Shown: positions 38,443 through 48,056, counted from the first letter of the stretch. The stretch: 64,000 nucleotides of DNA from CAYGDP01 sp964348665 (GCA_964348665.1 CAYGDP010000012.1:1-64000); one strand, 5' to 3'. Program-made: numbers and translations. Notes: generated by a model from the letters alone, not told the origin.

Positions 38443-39246
38443 ATGAAGGGAAAACACTATTGGTTTGTCATGGCGGCGGTTCTTGTTTTGAACGCACCGG
38501 GTTTCAGCCAGGAACGGGCGGCTCACGCGCTTATCATCGGTGTCAACGGCACGGCGCAGACCGCGTCCAAGGACAAGGAACAAGAGCCATCGGCGTTGCA
38601 AACCGGCATGGCGTTGACGGCGGGGCAGACGATCACCAACGGCGAGGATGCGGTGGTGGACATGGTGCTGACCACCAAGGCAGTGGCGCGTTTGAGCAAT
38701 CAAGGGAAAATGCGGGTGGAGACTTTGAAAGAGGAAAGCAAGGGTCTGCCCGGAAAAGGAACGGAAACGGTGACCCGAACGGTGCTATATTTTGAGCGCG
38801 GATCATTGATGGTTTCGGTAGGAAAATTAACTGGCAACTCGATGTTCGCCGTGCAAACTCCCATCGGGATGATCCGGGTGATGGGTACCGAGTTTGGGTT
38901 GTGGACGGAGGGCAATCAAATGAACTTGCGGGTCATTGAGGGCGAGGTTGTGATCATCACCAAAACCGGGACATACACGGTGAAAAAAGGCCAACAAATC
39001 AGTTTTTCGATTGACTCGGGCCAAGTGACTTCGACCTCGGGAAGTGGCTCGACCGACGATGGGCCGGTGATTTCGCCCGTGAACGATTCGTTTGCGAAAT
39101 TATTTCAGGATTTCAAGACGAACCTGAATACGGTCATCAACACTGTTATGACTTCGCCGACCGTGCAGGTGAATCTCCTGCTACCCAATGGGGCTACGGT
39201 GGTCAGCAGTCCCACACCCGAAGTCAGCCCGTCCCGGCCACAGTAG
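38443..39246 (+). CDS. Periplasmic FecR-domain protein
   Basis: The 267-residue protein has a signal peptide (about 1-24) and a FecR domain (about 30-190). Within the domain, TNGEDAVVDMVLTTKAVARL, YFERGSLMVSV, FAVQTPIGMIRVMGTEFGL and LRVIEGEVVIITKTG are typical strands. Unlike sensor FecR proteins it has no transmembrane helix and no sigma-factor gene beside it. FecR-like proteins of this exported type often accompany exopolysaccharide loci. The C-terminal 60 residues are Thr/Ser/Pro-rich. It heads the plus-strand run that continues to the right edge. Confidence 0.82.
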   Translation: MKGKHYWFVMAAVLVLNAPGFSQERAAHALIIGVNGTAQTASKDKEQEPSALQTGMALTAGQTITNGEDAVVDMVLTTKAVARLSNQGKMRVETLKEESKGLPGKGTETVTRTVLYFERGSLMVSVGKLTGNSMFAVQTPIGMIRVMGTEFGLWTEGNQMNLRVIEGEVVIITKTGTYTVKKGQQISFSIDSGQVTSTSGSGSTDDGPVISPVNDSFAKLFQDFKTNLNTVINTVMTSPTVQVNLLLPNGATVVSSPTPEVSPSRPQ

Positions 39247-39272
39247 GACGGATAAATTTTTAGCAGGTCGCT

Positions 39273-40454
39273 TTGAGATTTTACTCGAGTCAAAATCATT
39301 GTATTGCGCCCCCCCGAGCCGGACGGTTGCTGGGGATCGGGATGGTTTTGCTCATGTTCGTCGCAGCTGGCAGGACGGAACAACGACGCGGGTTCACCAT
39401 TTGGAACGTCCGAGTCGAGCCGCACTTCGATTTTAGCGCGACGTATGACGACAACGTTTTTTTGGACGTGGCAAATCGGAAATCCGACCTTTACACATTG
39501 GTCAAGCCGGGGGTGCGTTTCTCGCTGGGCAATGAAAAACGAAACTTGCTAACACTCGATTACACGGCGGAATTTCAGCGGTTCAACAATCAGACGCAAG
39601 CCGACTCGGAAAATCAATACCTGGATTTCAAAGCCAAGTTTTCGGGTCGTCGGTTCACCCTGATCGCCGGCCACAAGTTGCAAGAAATGACATCGGGAAA
39701 CCCGGAGACCTCCAGCCGGATCACGTCGTTTATCAACACGTCCACCCTCTCGGCCGATATGAAAGTATCGAGAAAGACATCGCTCGGGACATCGTACAAG
39801 CAGGATCTTTACACCTACGATTCCGCCGCGCAAATCAGCTATCGCGTCCATGAAATTCGCGCGTTCGCCAATCATCGAATCTTATCTCGTTCCATGGTGT
39901 CGGGAGAAATCGCCAGCGGTTGGATTGTCTCCGACGGAGGATTGAATGACACTACCTACCAACAGTTTAATTTGGGAGTGACCTTGTCCCCCCGCGCACG
40001 GTGGAGCGCTACGGCCAAACTCGGATTTGAACATCGCGAAGTGGAATTGAACAACAACGCGGTAAATAGCTTTATCGGATCTGTTAACATCGCCAGGGTC
40101 ATCAATGAATCCACAACCGTCAAACTCGAAGCACGCCGGTCGGTCAACCCTTCGATTACGCAAGGCGGGACAACTGTGACTAACGACAGCGTGGAAGTGA
40201 ATTTAGATCGCAAAATTGGCCGGCGCCTGACCGCGAACGTCGTCGCCCGATATCGCCGGGATTCCTACGACCAGACATTTGCCGGCGTGGAGAGAACGGA
40301 CAACAGTTTCGAGGGTGAGGTAAAACTTTCCTATCAATTCCGGAAATGGGGCAAGATGGGAATCAGTTACAAACACCTGGAAAACCATTCCAGCCTTCCT
40401 ACAGTAAACTACAAACAAAATGTTGGCACTTTTCAGATTTCCGTGTATTATTAG
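39273..40454 (+). CDS. Outer-membrane beta-barrel protein of the export locus
   Basis: The 393-residue protein has an N-terminal hydrophobic segment (about 20-35) and then alternating amphipathic strands through to a C-terminal aromatic residue (FQISVYY), the hallmark of an outer-membrane barrel. Segments such as FDFSATYDDNVFLDVANRKSD and KPGVRFSLGNEKRNLLTLDYT are like the EpsL/BBP2-type barrels that sit in exopolysaccharide loci. It may form the outer pore or assist secretion together with the short OPX protein encoded next. The true start could be an internal codon closer to the signal peptide. The gene is 26 bases after the FecR gene. Confidence 0.75.
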   Translation: MRFYSSQNHCIAPPRAGRLLGIGMVLLMFVAAGRTEQRRGFTIWNVRVEPHFDFSATYDDNVFLDVANRKSDLYTLVKPGVRFSLGNEKRNLLTLDYTAEFQRFNNQTQADSENQYLDFKAKFSGRRFTLIAGHKLQEMTSGNPETSSRITSFINTSTLSADMKVSRKTSLGTSYKQDLYTYDSAAQISYRVHEIRAFANHRILSRSMVSGEIASGWIVSDGGLNDTTYQQFNLGVTLSPRARWSATAKLGFEHREVELNNNAVNSFIGSVNIARVINESTTVKLEARRSVNPSITQGGTTVTNDSVEVNLDRKIGRRLTANVVARYRRDSYDQTFAGVERTDNSFEGEVKLSYQFRKWGKMGISYKHLENHSSLPTVNYKQNVGTFQISVYY

Positions 40455-40480
40455 CCGGACCCAAAAAGCCCGTAAAACCC

Positions 40481-41125
40481 ATGACGAAAAATGCAACAGC
40501 GATACGAACGCTGGGAGCTGTGGTGTTCCTACTTCTCTCGTCGTACCCGCTTGTGTCAGTGGAACCCGCCACAAAATCCAAGGATAAAAACGCGGCCAAA
40601 ACAACCACCGTCGCCTCCAATTCGACCTCCAAATCCGAGGATGGCCCCTATCGTCTCCAACCAGGCGACACTGTCGATATTGTTGTATCGGGCGAAAACG
40701 AGTTGTCTGGCAAGCGTAAGATTAATACTGATGGAACGATCACCCTACCCCATGTCGGCCCGATTAAAATCGGCGGCCTGACAGTGGCAGAGGCCGAGCG
40801 CAAAGTGACGGAAGCGTTCAAGACGATTTTAAAAAATCCGATGGTCGCTTTAACCGCCGTTTCGAGCCCCAGCCGGTTGCTGTACCTGCAAGGCCAAGTC
40901 AAAAGCCCCAACAAATATGAGATCCCAATGGAAGAAACTTGGACATTGGTGCGGTTGATCGCCGAGGCGGGTGGCTTTGCGGAAAACCCCGCGAAGAAAA
41001 AAATCAGTGTCAAACGAAAAGTCGCCGGCAAAACCGAACAAATCAGAGTCAACTACGACAAGGAAGGAGACACGTTTATCGTCAAGCCTGGCGACGTGGT
41101 GGAAGTCCCTGAATCTTTTTGGTAG
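40481..41125 (+). CDS. Polysaccharide export (OPX/Wza-like) periplasmic protein
   Basis: The 214-residue protein has a signal peptide (about 1-27) and a polysaccharide-export domain (YRLQPGDTVDIVVSGENELS, INTDGTITLPHVGPIKIGGL). A SLBB-like domain follows (LYLQGQVKSPNKYEIPMEETWTL in two strands, RLIAEAGGFAENPAKK, VKPGDVVEVPESFW). It lacks the C-terminal helix that makes the outer-membrane pore in Wza, so a separate barrel, probably the gene before it, is needed for export. The frame is open upstream, but ATG 40481 begins the signal peptide. It precedes the co-polymerase gene by 8 bases. Confidence 0.88.
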   Translation: MTKNATAIRTLGAVVFLLLSSYPLVSVEPATKSKDKNAAKTTTVASNSTSKSEDGPYRLQPGDTVDIVVSGENELSGKRKINTDGTITLPHVGPIKIGGLTVAEAERKVTEAFKTILKNPMVALTAVSSPSRLLYLQGQVKSPNKYEIPMEETWTLVRLIAEAGGFAENPAKKKISVKRKVAGKTEQIRVNYDKEGDTFIVKPGDVVEVPESFW

Positions 41126-41133
41126 CATATACG

Positions 41134-43260
41134 ATGATCGCGCCCAACACACAACGATTGATGGATGAACCAGTGGAGACCCCGGTTCACTGGCGGCATT
41201 ACGCGTCCGTGCTGTGGGATCGCAAATGGGTATTGATCACAGTGCTGGTGGTCACGCTGACGGCCACCGTGGTTTGGTTGCAACAGCAGACGCCCGTCTA
41301 TCGCGCCTCTACCCGAATCAAGGTCGATTACGAGGGAATCCGATTGTTGAATATTCAGACGGTTTCGCCCAACGAATCTCAAGACTGGCAGCAGCTCAAT
41401 ACAATCCAGCATCTCCTCCAAAGCCGGGCGCTCGCCACGGATGTCGTGGAAAAAATGAATCTCCGCGAAAACAAGGATTTTCTCGATGGCGCCCCGCCGG
41501 AGGCCGCGGTTGGAGTCTTGCAACGTTCGCTGCGTGCGTCTTTGGTTCGCGAGAGCCGCCTCATGGATATCGTGGTGGAACATCCCAAACCAGCGATCAC
41601 GGCATTGGTTGCCAATGGCGTGGCGGAAACATTTATCCAACAGAACATCGACCGCAAAGTCAATGACGCCACCGAAGCCGTCAAGCGATTGCGAAAGGAA
41701 GCAAACGAATTCCAAGCGAACGTCCGCAAATCCGAGGAAGCCTTGCAGGCGTTTCGTGAGGCGAACAATGGAATCTCCCTGGAAGAACGCCAGCATATCA
41801 TTGTCAACAAACTCAACGAGCTGAATACGGCGGTCACCAACGCCAGCACGGCACGGTTGCAGGCGGAAGTGATCTGGAAGGACGTGGAAGCGGCGCTCAA
41901 GGACAACGAGAAACTTTCCGCCATCCCCGCGATCTCCAATGAATCGCAGGTCGTAGCCCTACGCCAAAAATTGGCCGATAAACGCGGAGCCATCGCCACC
42001 TTAAGCCAGAAATACAAGGACGCGCATCCCGCGATGGCGCAAGCCCGCGCGGAATTGCAAGAACTGACACAAAGCCTGGCGACCGCCCGGCAAGAAGCAG
42101 CCCAAGCGCTTCATTCGAATTACCTGAACCTGAAAGCCAACGAGGTAGGATTGCGCGCCGCAGTCCAGGAACAGGATCACCAGGCTCTCGATCTGTATCG
42201 CAAACTGGTGGATTACAACGACTTGAAGCGGAACGCGGACGCTGACCAAAAACTTTACGAATCCATTCTGGGCCGAATCCGCGAAGCGGGCGCGACGGAG
42301 CGGCTCCAGACCAACGATGTCCACATCGTCGACCTTGCTGTCGTCCCGGGCGGACCGTTCAAGCCTCAAAAAACGCGGTTACTCCTGGTTGGAGCAGTGT
42401 TTGGACTTTTCCTTGGGATCCTGTTGAGCCTGTTGGCGGATTATTACGACGATAAGATCAAGACCCATGAGGACATCGAACAATTTCTTCGGCTCCCGCT
42501 CCTGGCTTGCGTGCCGCACATCAGCGGCAACAATGCCGTCCATCGCAATCGCGAGGTGGAAACGCAACCCAAATCCATCGCCGCCGAAGCGTTCCGGAAT
42601 TTGCGCGCGACCATCAGCCTCGGCACGCTTTCGGGCAAGGCAAAAATTTTATTGGTCACCAGCGCGGGTCCGGGGGAAGGCAAATCCCTGGTCGCCTCCA
42701 ATCTGGGCACGGTGTTGGCCAACAACAACCTTCGCACTTTGATCATCGATGCCGACTTGCGTCGGCCGACCCAGGAAAAGGTCTATGCCATCGGCTCTCC
42801 GGTCGGGCTTTCCAAGTTTCTGGCCAACGGCGGCGAAGACATTTTGATTTACCCCACCGGCGTGCAAAATCTCGACGTGATCGTGGCCGGCGCCGTGCCG
42901 CCAAATCCACCGGAATTGCTCGGGTCCGCCAAAATGCGCGCGCTCCTCGCCGAAATGGAGAAGCGATACGACCGGATCATCGTGGACAGCCCACCGATCA
43001 CCGCAGTCAGCGACGCGCTTCTGTTGTTGCCGCACGTTCACGGTGTCGTGATGGTCGTTCATCGCGGTAAAGTCCGGCGCGACATCGTCGCGCGCGCGCT
43101 GCAAAAGCTGCGGGAGAGCGATGTGCCGATTCTTGGCGCCGTGCTCAATAACGTGGATGTGAACAAGAACGGCTACTATTACTATCCGTATCACTACTCG
43201 TATTACGACAAGCCGGACCGGACTGGACAGGCTGCCGAAACCAAAAACAAAGTTGGATAA
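41134..43260 (+). CDS. Polysaccharide co-polymerase/BY-kinase (Wzc type), copy 1
   Basis: The 708-residue inner-membrane protein has a Wzz domain (first membrane helix about 32-52), a long periplasmic coiled coil (about 150-400) and a second helix (about 418-438). The cytoplasmic tyrosine kinase carries Walker A SAGPGEGKS, Walker A' LIIDADLRRP and Walker B RIIVDSPPITAVSD. The C-terminal tail has the Tyr cluster NGYYYYPYHYSYYD, the likely autophosphorylation site. The protein controls chain length and export of the polymer. ATG 41134 is chosen; a TTG at 41119 is in frame just upstream. It is homologous end to end to the next gene. Confidence 0.92.
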   Translation: MIAPNTQRLMDEPVETPVHWRHYASVLWDRKWVLITVLVVTLTATVVWLQQQTPVYRASTRIKVDYEGIRLLNIQTVSPNESQDWQQLNTIQHLLQSRALATDVVEKMNLRENKDFLDGAPPEAAVGVLQRSLRASLVRESRLMDIVVEHPKPAITALVANGVAETFIQQNIDRKVNDATEAVKRLRKEANEFQANVRKSEEALQAFREANNGISLEERQHIIVNKLNELNTAVTNASTARLQAEVIWKDVEAALKDNEKLSAIPAISNESQVVALRQKLADKRGAIATLSQKYKDAHPAMAQARAELQELTQSLATARQEAAQALHSNYLNLKANEVGLRAAVQEQDHQALDLYRKLVDYNDLKRNADADQKLYESILGRIREAGATERLQTNDVHIVDLAVVPGGPFKPQKTRLLLVGAVFGLFLGILLSLLADYYDDKIKTHEDIEQFLRLPLLACVPHISGNNAVHRNREVETQPKSIAAEAFRNLRATISLGTLSGKAKILLVTSAGPGEGKSLVASNLGTVLANNNLRTLIIDADLRRPTQEKVYAIGSPVGLSKFLANGGEDILIYPTGVQNLDVIVAGAVPPNPPELLGSAKMRALLAEMEKRYDRIIVDSPPITAVSDALLLLPHVHGVVMVVHRGKVRRDIVARALQKLRESDVPILGAVLNNVDVNKNGYYYYPYHYSYYDKPDRTGQAAETKNKVG

Positions 43261-43372
43261 CGAATGAAAATATTCTTGCACCAACTCCATCCACCCGCTA
43301 GGATTGCGTCCCTTGTGGGACGAATCGGATTGAAGGGGGCGAAAACGGAGCCCTCGCGAATGGCCGTTGAAT

Positions 43373-43391
43373 CGGTCGAACGACCGGTTTT
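43373..43391 (+). other. Small hairpin before second BY-kinase gene
   Basis: In the 154-base gap between the two kinase genes, CGGTC and GACCG pair around GAAC (43373-43386) and are followed by GTTTT. This is a weak intrinsic-terminator-like element that could set unequal expression of the two kinases. Nothing else was recognised in the gap. Confidence 0.3.
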
Positions 43392-43414
43392 GTATCCCTG
43401 TCGGTATTTGTAAA

Positions 43415-45592
43415 ATGAGTTCATCGCCCTATCCCAATGACCCCGCCGCCGGCGCTGATGCGCCGCAGATTCATTGGCGACAATACGGCGCCATCTTGAT
43501 GGAGCGCAAATGGATTGCCCTGACTACACTAGTCGTGGTGGTGACAATCACGATGATCTCCACCTTTAAGGAAACCCCGATCTTCCGCACATTCGCACGC
43601 ATCATGGTGGATGCCGAACAACAAACCATCCCCACCGACGTGGAAACCGCCGTGGCCAACGAGATTCAGGAACAGCAAACCATGAACACGTTGCGGCAAC
43701 TGCTGACCAGCCATAAGCTCGCCAAACGGGTCGTGCAAAAACACACCTTAGACCAAGATCGTGAATTCATTCCTGGAGACGGCAAAATCAGCGTGGACAC
43801 TGCGGCCTCGGTGCTGCGAGGTTGCATTAGCACCCAGCAGGTTCCCGACAGCCGGCTCATTGACATCGTCGCGGAGCACTCCAATGCAGCGGTCGCGACA
43901 CGCCTGGCCAATTTGGTGGCAGAAGAATTCGTCCAATGGAATTTTGATGAAAAAACCTTAGGCCCAAAAGAATCCATCCGGTTGCTGGATGCGGAAGTTG
44001 AAAGCTACAAGAAAAATTACGAGCAATCACAACAAAGAATCCTGGAATATAGCAAAAACACGCACGGGATCCTGCCAGAAGATCTGTATCGAAACATCAC
44101 AGCGGAGTATCAAGCGGTTACACAAAGACTTTTTGAAGCAAAGAGCAATCGCTTGGAGGCGGAAGACGTTTGGTGGCGCGTGAAAAAAGCCATCGAGGAA
44201 GGGCGCAACCCGGCCTCTATCCCCGAGATCGCCGCTTCGCCTGATGTGACTTCTCTTCGAAGTCAATATGTGGACCGCCAACTGAATGTCACTCGTTTGC
44301 AGGATCGTTATAAAGAAAGCCATCCGCTCATGGTGGAAGCCTTGTCCCAACTGCAGGAAATTCAAAAACAACTCGACAAAGCGGTCAATGACGCCATTCG
44401 CAACATAGAACTTCGATACGTTGGCTTAAAGGCGCAGGAAGACGCGATTCTACGCCGCATTGAAAGCACAGATCAGCGATTGTCAGTATTGACGCAGAAA
44501 AATTTCGAATTCCAAAAACTGAAATTCGATAGCGAACAAGATCAACGGCTTTACCAATTGCTCAAGGAAAGCATCAAAGACCTCGATTTCCAAAAACGCG
44601 TTGTCAAAAATAATGTAAGTGTTGTCGATCCCGCCCGGCTTCCCGGCGCGCCCTATAAACCACAACGCAGCCGCAGTTTGATGATGGGTGTAGTGCTCGG
44701 CGTTGTGTTTGGGCTGGGACTAAGTTTCCTCGCGCATTTTTATGATGACAAAATCAAGACGACCGAGGACATCGAGCATTATCTCAAGCTTCCCTTGCTC
44801 ACTTGCGTGCCTCACATTCAGTTGACGGGCGCCATCGAACGCAGCCGCGAGGTGGTGGTGGAGCCGAAATCGATCGCGTCGGAATCGTTCCGCACGATGC
44901 GCGCCAATATATCAATCAGCCCCTCGGCCAACAAGATGAAGTTGTTCCTCATCACCAGCGCCGGACCCAGCGAAGGGAAATCCCTGGTTGCCTCGAACCT
45001 CGCCCAGGTTTTCGCCAATAACAGCCAGCGGACGTTATTGATCGACTGTGACTTGCGTCACCCTGTCCAGCAGCGGGTCTATCAATCCACAGCGCTAAGC
45101 CTTTCGACCTTTCTCGCCAACGCCAGTGGCGGACTGGAATCGGTCATCCAAAAAACCGACATCCCCAATCTCGATGTGATCACCTGCCACAGCATTCCAC
45201 CCAACCCTCCGGAACTCCTCGGCTCGGCTAGGATGCGGGAACTCCTTAATTCCGTCCGCGATCGGTACGACCGCATCGTGGTGGACAGCCCGCCGATCAC
45301 GGTGGTGAGCGATGCGGTGCTTCTGTTACCTTACGTGGAAGGCGTGATTTTGGTTGTTCATTTCCGCAAAATGCGCCGCGACCTCGTTGCGCGCGCGGTG
45401 CGAAAGCTCCGGGACGGAGACGTGCCGATTGTCGGCGCGGTGCTCAACAATATTGACCTCAAAAAGAACGGGTATTATTATTACCCATATCACTACCATT
45501 ACTACGGGCAATACGCTCAATCCAACAAGGCGCAACCCAAACAGCCGATCGCGCCAGACACAACTGGTCACGATGAATCGCGACGCAACTAG
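43415..45592 (+). CDS. Polysaccharide co-polymerase/BY-kinase (Wzc type), copy 2
   Basis: The 725-residue paralogue of the preceding gene has the same layout: Wzz domain with first helix (about 37-57), periplasmic coiled coil, second helix near 430-450 and a BY-kinase domain. The kinase has SAGPSEGKS, LLIDCDLRHP and RIVVDSPPITVVSD. The tail, NGYYYYPYHYHYYGQYAQ, is again packed with tyrosines. Both kinase domains look catalytically intact, so neither is an obvious pseudo-kinase. The start at 43415 follows a stop-rich stretch; a longer frame from 43367 would include the hairpin and is not preferred. Confidence 0.92.
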   Translation: MSSSPYPNDPAAGADAPQIHWRQYGAILMERKWIALTTLVVVVTITMISTFKETPIFRTFARIMVDAEQQTIPTDVETAVANEIQEQQTMNTLRQLLTSHKLAKRVVQKHTLDQDREFIPGDGKISVDTAASVLRGCISTQQVPDSRLIDIVAEHSNAAVATRLANLVAEEFVQWNFDEKTLGPKESIRLLDAEVESYKKNYEQSQQRILEYSKNTHGILPEDLYRNITAEYQAVTQRLFEAKSNRLEAEDVWWRVKKAIEEGRNPASIPEIAASPDVTSLRSQYVDRQLNVTRLQDRYKESHPLMVEALSQLQEIQKQLDKAVNDAIRNIELRYVGLKAQEDAILRRIESTDQRLSVLTQKNFEFQKLKFDSEQDQRLYQLLKESIKDLDFQKRVVKNNVSVVDPARLPGAPYKPQRSRSLMMGVVLGVVFGLGLSFLAHFYDDKIKTTEDIEHYLKLPLLTCVPHIQLTGAIERSREVVVEPKSIASESFRTMRANISISPSANKMKLFLITSAGPSEGKSLVASNLAQVFANNSQRTLLIDCDLRHPVQQRVYQSTALSLSTFLANASGGLESVIQKTDIPNLDVITCHSIPPNPPELLGSARMRELLNSVRDRYDRIVVDSPPITVVSDAVLLLPYVEGVILVVHFRKMRRDLVARAVRKLRDGDVPIVGAVLNNIDLKKNGYYYYPYHYHYYGQYAQSNKAQPKQPIAPDTTGHDESRRN

Positions 45593-45637
45593 ATTTAGCG
45601 GAAATCGTTTTGATTCGATTCGCCGCGTTTCCTCGTC

Positions 45638-45674
45638 CCGCCCTTAGCGGTGTCGTTCTGCACCGCAAGGGCGG
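45638..45674. repeat. 14-bp hairpin with single bulge
   Basis: Bases 45638-45652 pair with 45661-45674 except for one unpaired base, around an 8-base loop. A second small palindrome (GGCAG/CTGCC) follows. There is no T-run. It lies between the second kinase and the ligase gene and could be an attenuator or another palindromic repeat. Confidence 0.55.
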
Positions 45675-45702
45675 CAGCCTGCCATCATCCTAGTCCGAAG
45701 CA

Positions 45703-47088
45703 ATGCGCTACCTCTCCCTATCGCTGGTAATGCTCCTGTTGTTGTTCGCTCCGTGGGCGTTCGGTTGCTCCGAAACATGGTCAGTTCTCATACTAAAGCT
45801 GGGAGTGGGGGCTAGCCTGCTGTTGACAATTCTTAGAATCTCCACCGCGAGCGCCCACGAAATTTCGCGGCCAATTTGGTCATGGCAATGGGGCGTGCCA
45901 CTTGCCGCCCTTGGCGTTTTTCTCCTCCTGCAAGCCTGGAATCCTTCCCACGAATTCCAGGTAGCAGGGTCACCGCTGCATCCCCGGCCATTTATAGAAT
46001 GGCTGCCATCCAGCGTTCATGCCAGTGCCACTTGGGAAACGATTGGACTTTGGAGCGCCTACGCCGCGTTGTTTTGGCTGGCGCGAACACTATTCCCAGC
46101 CACCTCGCGATGGAAACTCCTGTCGGTAACTCTCGTCGTGAGCGGTTTTTCGCTGGCGTTATTCGCCATCGCCCAGTATTTGTCAGGCACCCATAAAATC
46201 TTTTGGGTGCGGCCAATCCACGATCATCTCGGACAAAACTGGAACGGGTTCTTTGGCACCTTTGTCAATCCCAATAACTATGCGGCGTATGTCAATCTCT
46301 TGATTCCCCTCGCCTTGTCCCTCGGCCGCCAGGCGCAACGAATGCAAGAGATGCCCGAGGTAAAAAGTCATCCCGGTTATCTGTTTTATTTCATGGCGGC
46401 GGTGATGATTGTCTCGGTGTTTCTCTCGCGGTCTCGGGCGGGGATCGTCATCTGCGTCGCATTGGTTGTCGGCTGGATTTCCTGGCAATATCTCCACAAC
46501 GCCAAGAAAGGCCGGCAGGGAGAAAAAACACTTCTCATCGGAGTCCTGGCTCTTGTGTTGATCGGCGCGATTTCACTCTGGTACCTTGGCTTCGAACCCG
46601 TCCGCAAAGAACTGGCGACGCTGCGAAATCTTCCGGACGAAATGAAAGGCTCGCGCACCGTCAGTTACATCGCGACCCTGGATATGTTTTATGACCGATG
46701 GCTCTATGGGACCGGCGCGGGAACGTTTTCGTACGCATTTCCCTTTTACAAACCGGCCTCACTGGGGGAAAACTACTACCGCTATCTCCATAATGATTGG
46801 TTGCAAACTCTCGCCGAACTCGGCACACTTGGCACTGCGTTGCTGGCGGCGTTTGTCGGCGGCGTGATTTGGAGCTGGCACCGATTGAAGCCATTGACCA
46901 AGAAAAACCATCCCGACCATGCCTCTGCATCCATGCGGCGGCGATTGCGCGGCGCGTACATCTTGAGCGTATTCGGTGTGTTGCTGCATGCCATCATCGA
47001 TTTTCCCCTGCAAATCCCCAGCATAGCCACCCTCGCCGTGGTCTTTTTTGCCCTCGCCACCACCCATGAGAAGGAAAATCCAATATGA
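45703..47088 (+). CDS. O-antigen ligase/polymerase family membrane protein
   Basis: The 461-residue protein has about 11-12 transmembrane helices and a large periplasmic loop. The Wzy_C-type features are FLSRSRAGIVICVALVVG and, in the loop, DMFYDRWLYGTGAGTF and YRYLHNDWLQTLAELG (His-Asn-Asp-Trp), which fit the O-antigen ligase/polymerase superfamily. It may polymerise repeat units or ligate the polymer to a carrier. A second member of the same broad family begins at 63315, so the two tasks may be divided. Its stop overlaps gmd (ATGA at 47085-47088). Confidence 0.85.
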   Translation: MRYLSLSLVMLLLLFAPWAFGCSETWSVLILKLGVGASLLLTILRISTASAHEISRPIWSWQWGVPLAALGVFLLLQAWNPSHEFQVAGSPLHPRPFIEWLPSSVHASATWETIGLWSAYAALFWLARTLFPATSRWKLLSVTLVVSGFSLALFAIAQYLSGTHKIFWVRPIHDHLGQNWNGFFGTFVNPNNYAAYVNLLIPLALSLGRQAQRMQEMPEVKSHPGYLFYFMAAVMIVSVFLSRSRAGIVICVALVVGWISWQYLHNAKKGRQGEKTLLIGVLALVLIGAISLWYLGFEPVRKELATLRNLPDEMKGSRTVSYIATLDMFYDRWLYGTGAGTFSYAFPFYKPASLGENYYRYLHNDWLQTLAELGTLGTALLAAFVGGVIWSWHRLKPLTKKNHPDHASASMRRRLRGAYILSVFGVLLHAIIDFPLQIPSIATLAVVFFALATTHEKENPI

Positions 47089-48050
47089 AACGCGCCCTGA
47101 TTACAGGCATCACCGGGCAGGACGGCTCGTTCATCGCCGAACTGCTTCTGGAACAAGGCTATGAAGTCTATGGCATGGTGCGCCGGTCCAGCGTCGAACA
47201 CTTTGAACGCATCCGCCACATCCAAGACCGCCTTCATTTGCTCCAAGGCGATCTCACCGACCAGTCGTCGCTCGATGAAGCAATTCGGACGATCGGTCCT
47301 GCGGAAATTTACAACCTAGGCGCGCAATCGTTTGTGCCAACTTCATGGAACCAACCGGTGCTCACAGCCGAAATCACCGGCATCGGCGCCACCCGCATGC
47401 TGGAGGCAATACGGAAATACAAGCCGGACGCAAAATTCTACCAAGGATCCTCCAGTGAGATGTTCGGCAAAGTGCGGCAAACACCGCAGACCGAGGATAC
47501 CCCATTCTATCCCCGCAGCCCCTACGGAGTGGCCAAGGCCTACGCGCACTATATCACCGTCAATTACCGCGAAAGTTACAACCTGTTTGCCTGCTGCGGC
47601 ATTCTCTTCAATCATGAGTCCGAACGGCGCGGGTTCGAGTTCGTTAGCCGCAAAGTTACTCACGCCGTCGCCCGAATCAAACTCGGTCTCGCCACGGAAT
47701 TGCGAATGGGCAACCTCGACGCCAAACGGGATTGGGGCTATGCCCCCGATTACGTGTTCGCCATGTACCAGATGCTCCAACAATCCAAACCCGACGATTA
47801 TGTCATCGCCACGGGCAAAGCCCATTCTGTCAAGGATCTCATTCAGGTCGCCTTCGACTGCGTTGGATTGGATTGGAACAAACATGTCGTCATCGACCCC
47901 GCGCTCTATCGCCCCGCGGAGGTGGACCACCTCATCGGGGACGCTTCCAAGGCAAAACGGCAATTGGGCTGGCAACCGAAGGTTTCGTTCGAGGAAATGA
48001 TCCGGCGGATGGTGGAGAACGACTTGAAATTCGCGAAGCGGGAATCCTAG
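47085..48050 (+). CDS. gmd: GDP-mannose 4,6-dehydratase
   Basis: This is a 321-residue extended short-chain dehydrogenase. GITGQDGSF near residue 8 is the NADP-binding loop; the catalytic residues lie in GSSSEMFG (Ser, Glu125) and SPYGVAKAYAHYI (Tyr147, Lys151). RRSSVEHFERIRHI and the GNLDAKRDWGYAPDYV segment are specific for the GDP-mannose enzyme, which makes GDP-4-keto-6-deoxymannose. At 321 residues it is shorter than many Gmd proteins (about 340-370). The product is the branch point for fucose, rhamnose, perosamine or C-methyl sugars, and a C-methyltransferase lies downstream. Confidence 0.93.
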   Translation: MKRALITGITGQDGSFIAELLLEQGYEVYGMVRRSSVEHFERIRHIQDRLHLLQGDLTDQSSLDEAIRTIGPAEIYNLGAQSFVPTSWNQPVLTAEITGIGATRMLEAIRKYKPDAKFYQGSSSEMFGKVRQTPQTEDTPFYPRSPYGVAKAYAHYITVNYRESYNLFACCGILFNHESERRGFEFVSRKVTHAVARIKLGLATELRMGNLDAKRDWGYAPDYVFAMYQMLQQSKPDDYVIATGKAHSVKDLIQVAFDCVGLDWNKHVVIDPALYRPAEVDHLIGDASKAKRQLGWQPKVSFEEMIRRMVENDLKFAKRES

Positions 48051-48056
48051 TTCGTC

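Noticed and set aside
43261..43414. Possible riboswitch (for example cyclic-di-GMP type) between the two BY-kinase genes
   Set aside because: Only short hairpins are visible; no conserved aptamer core could be matched.
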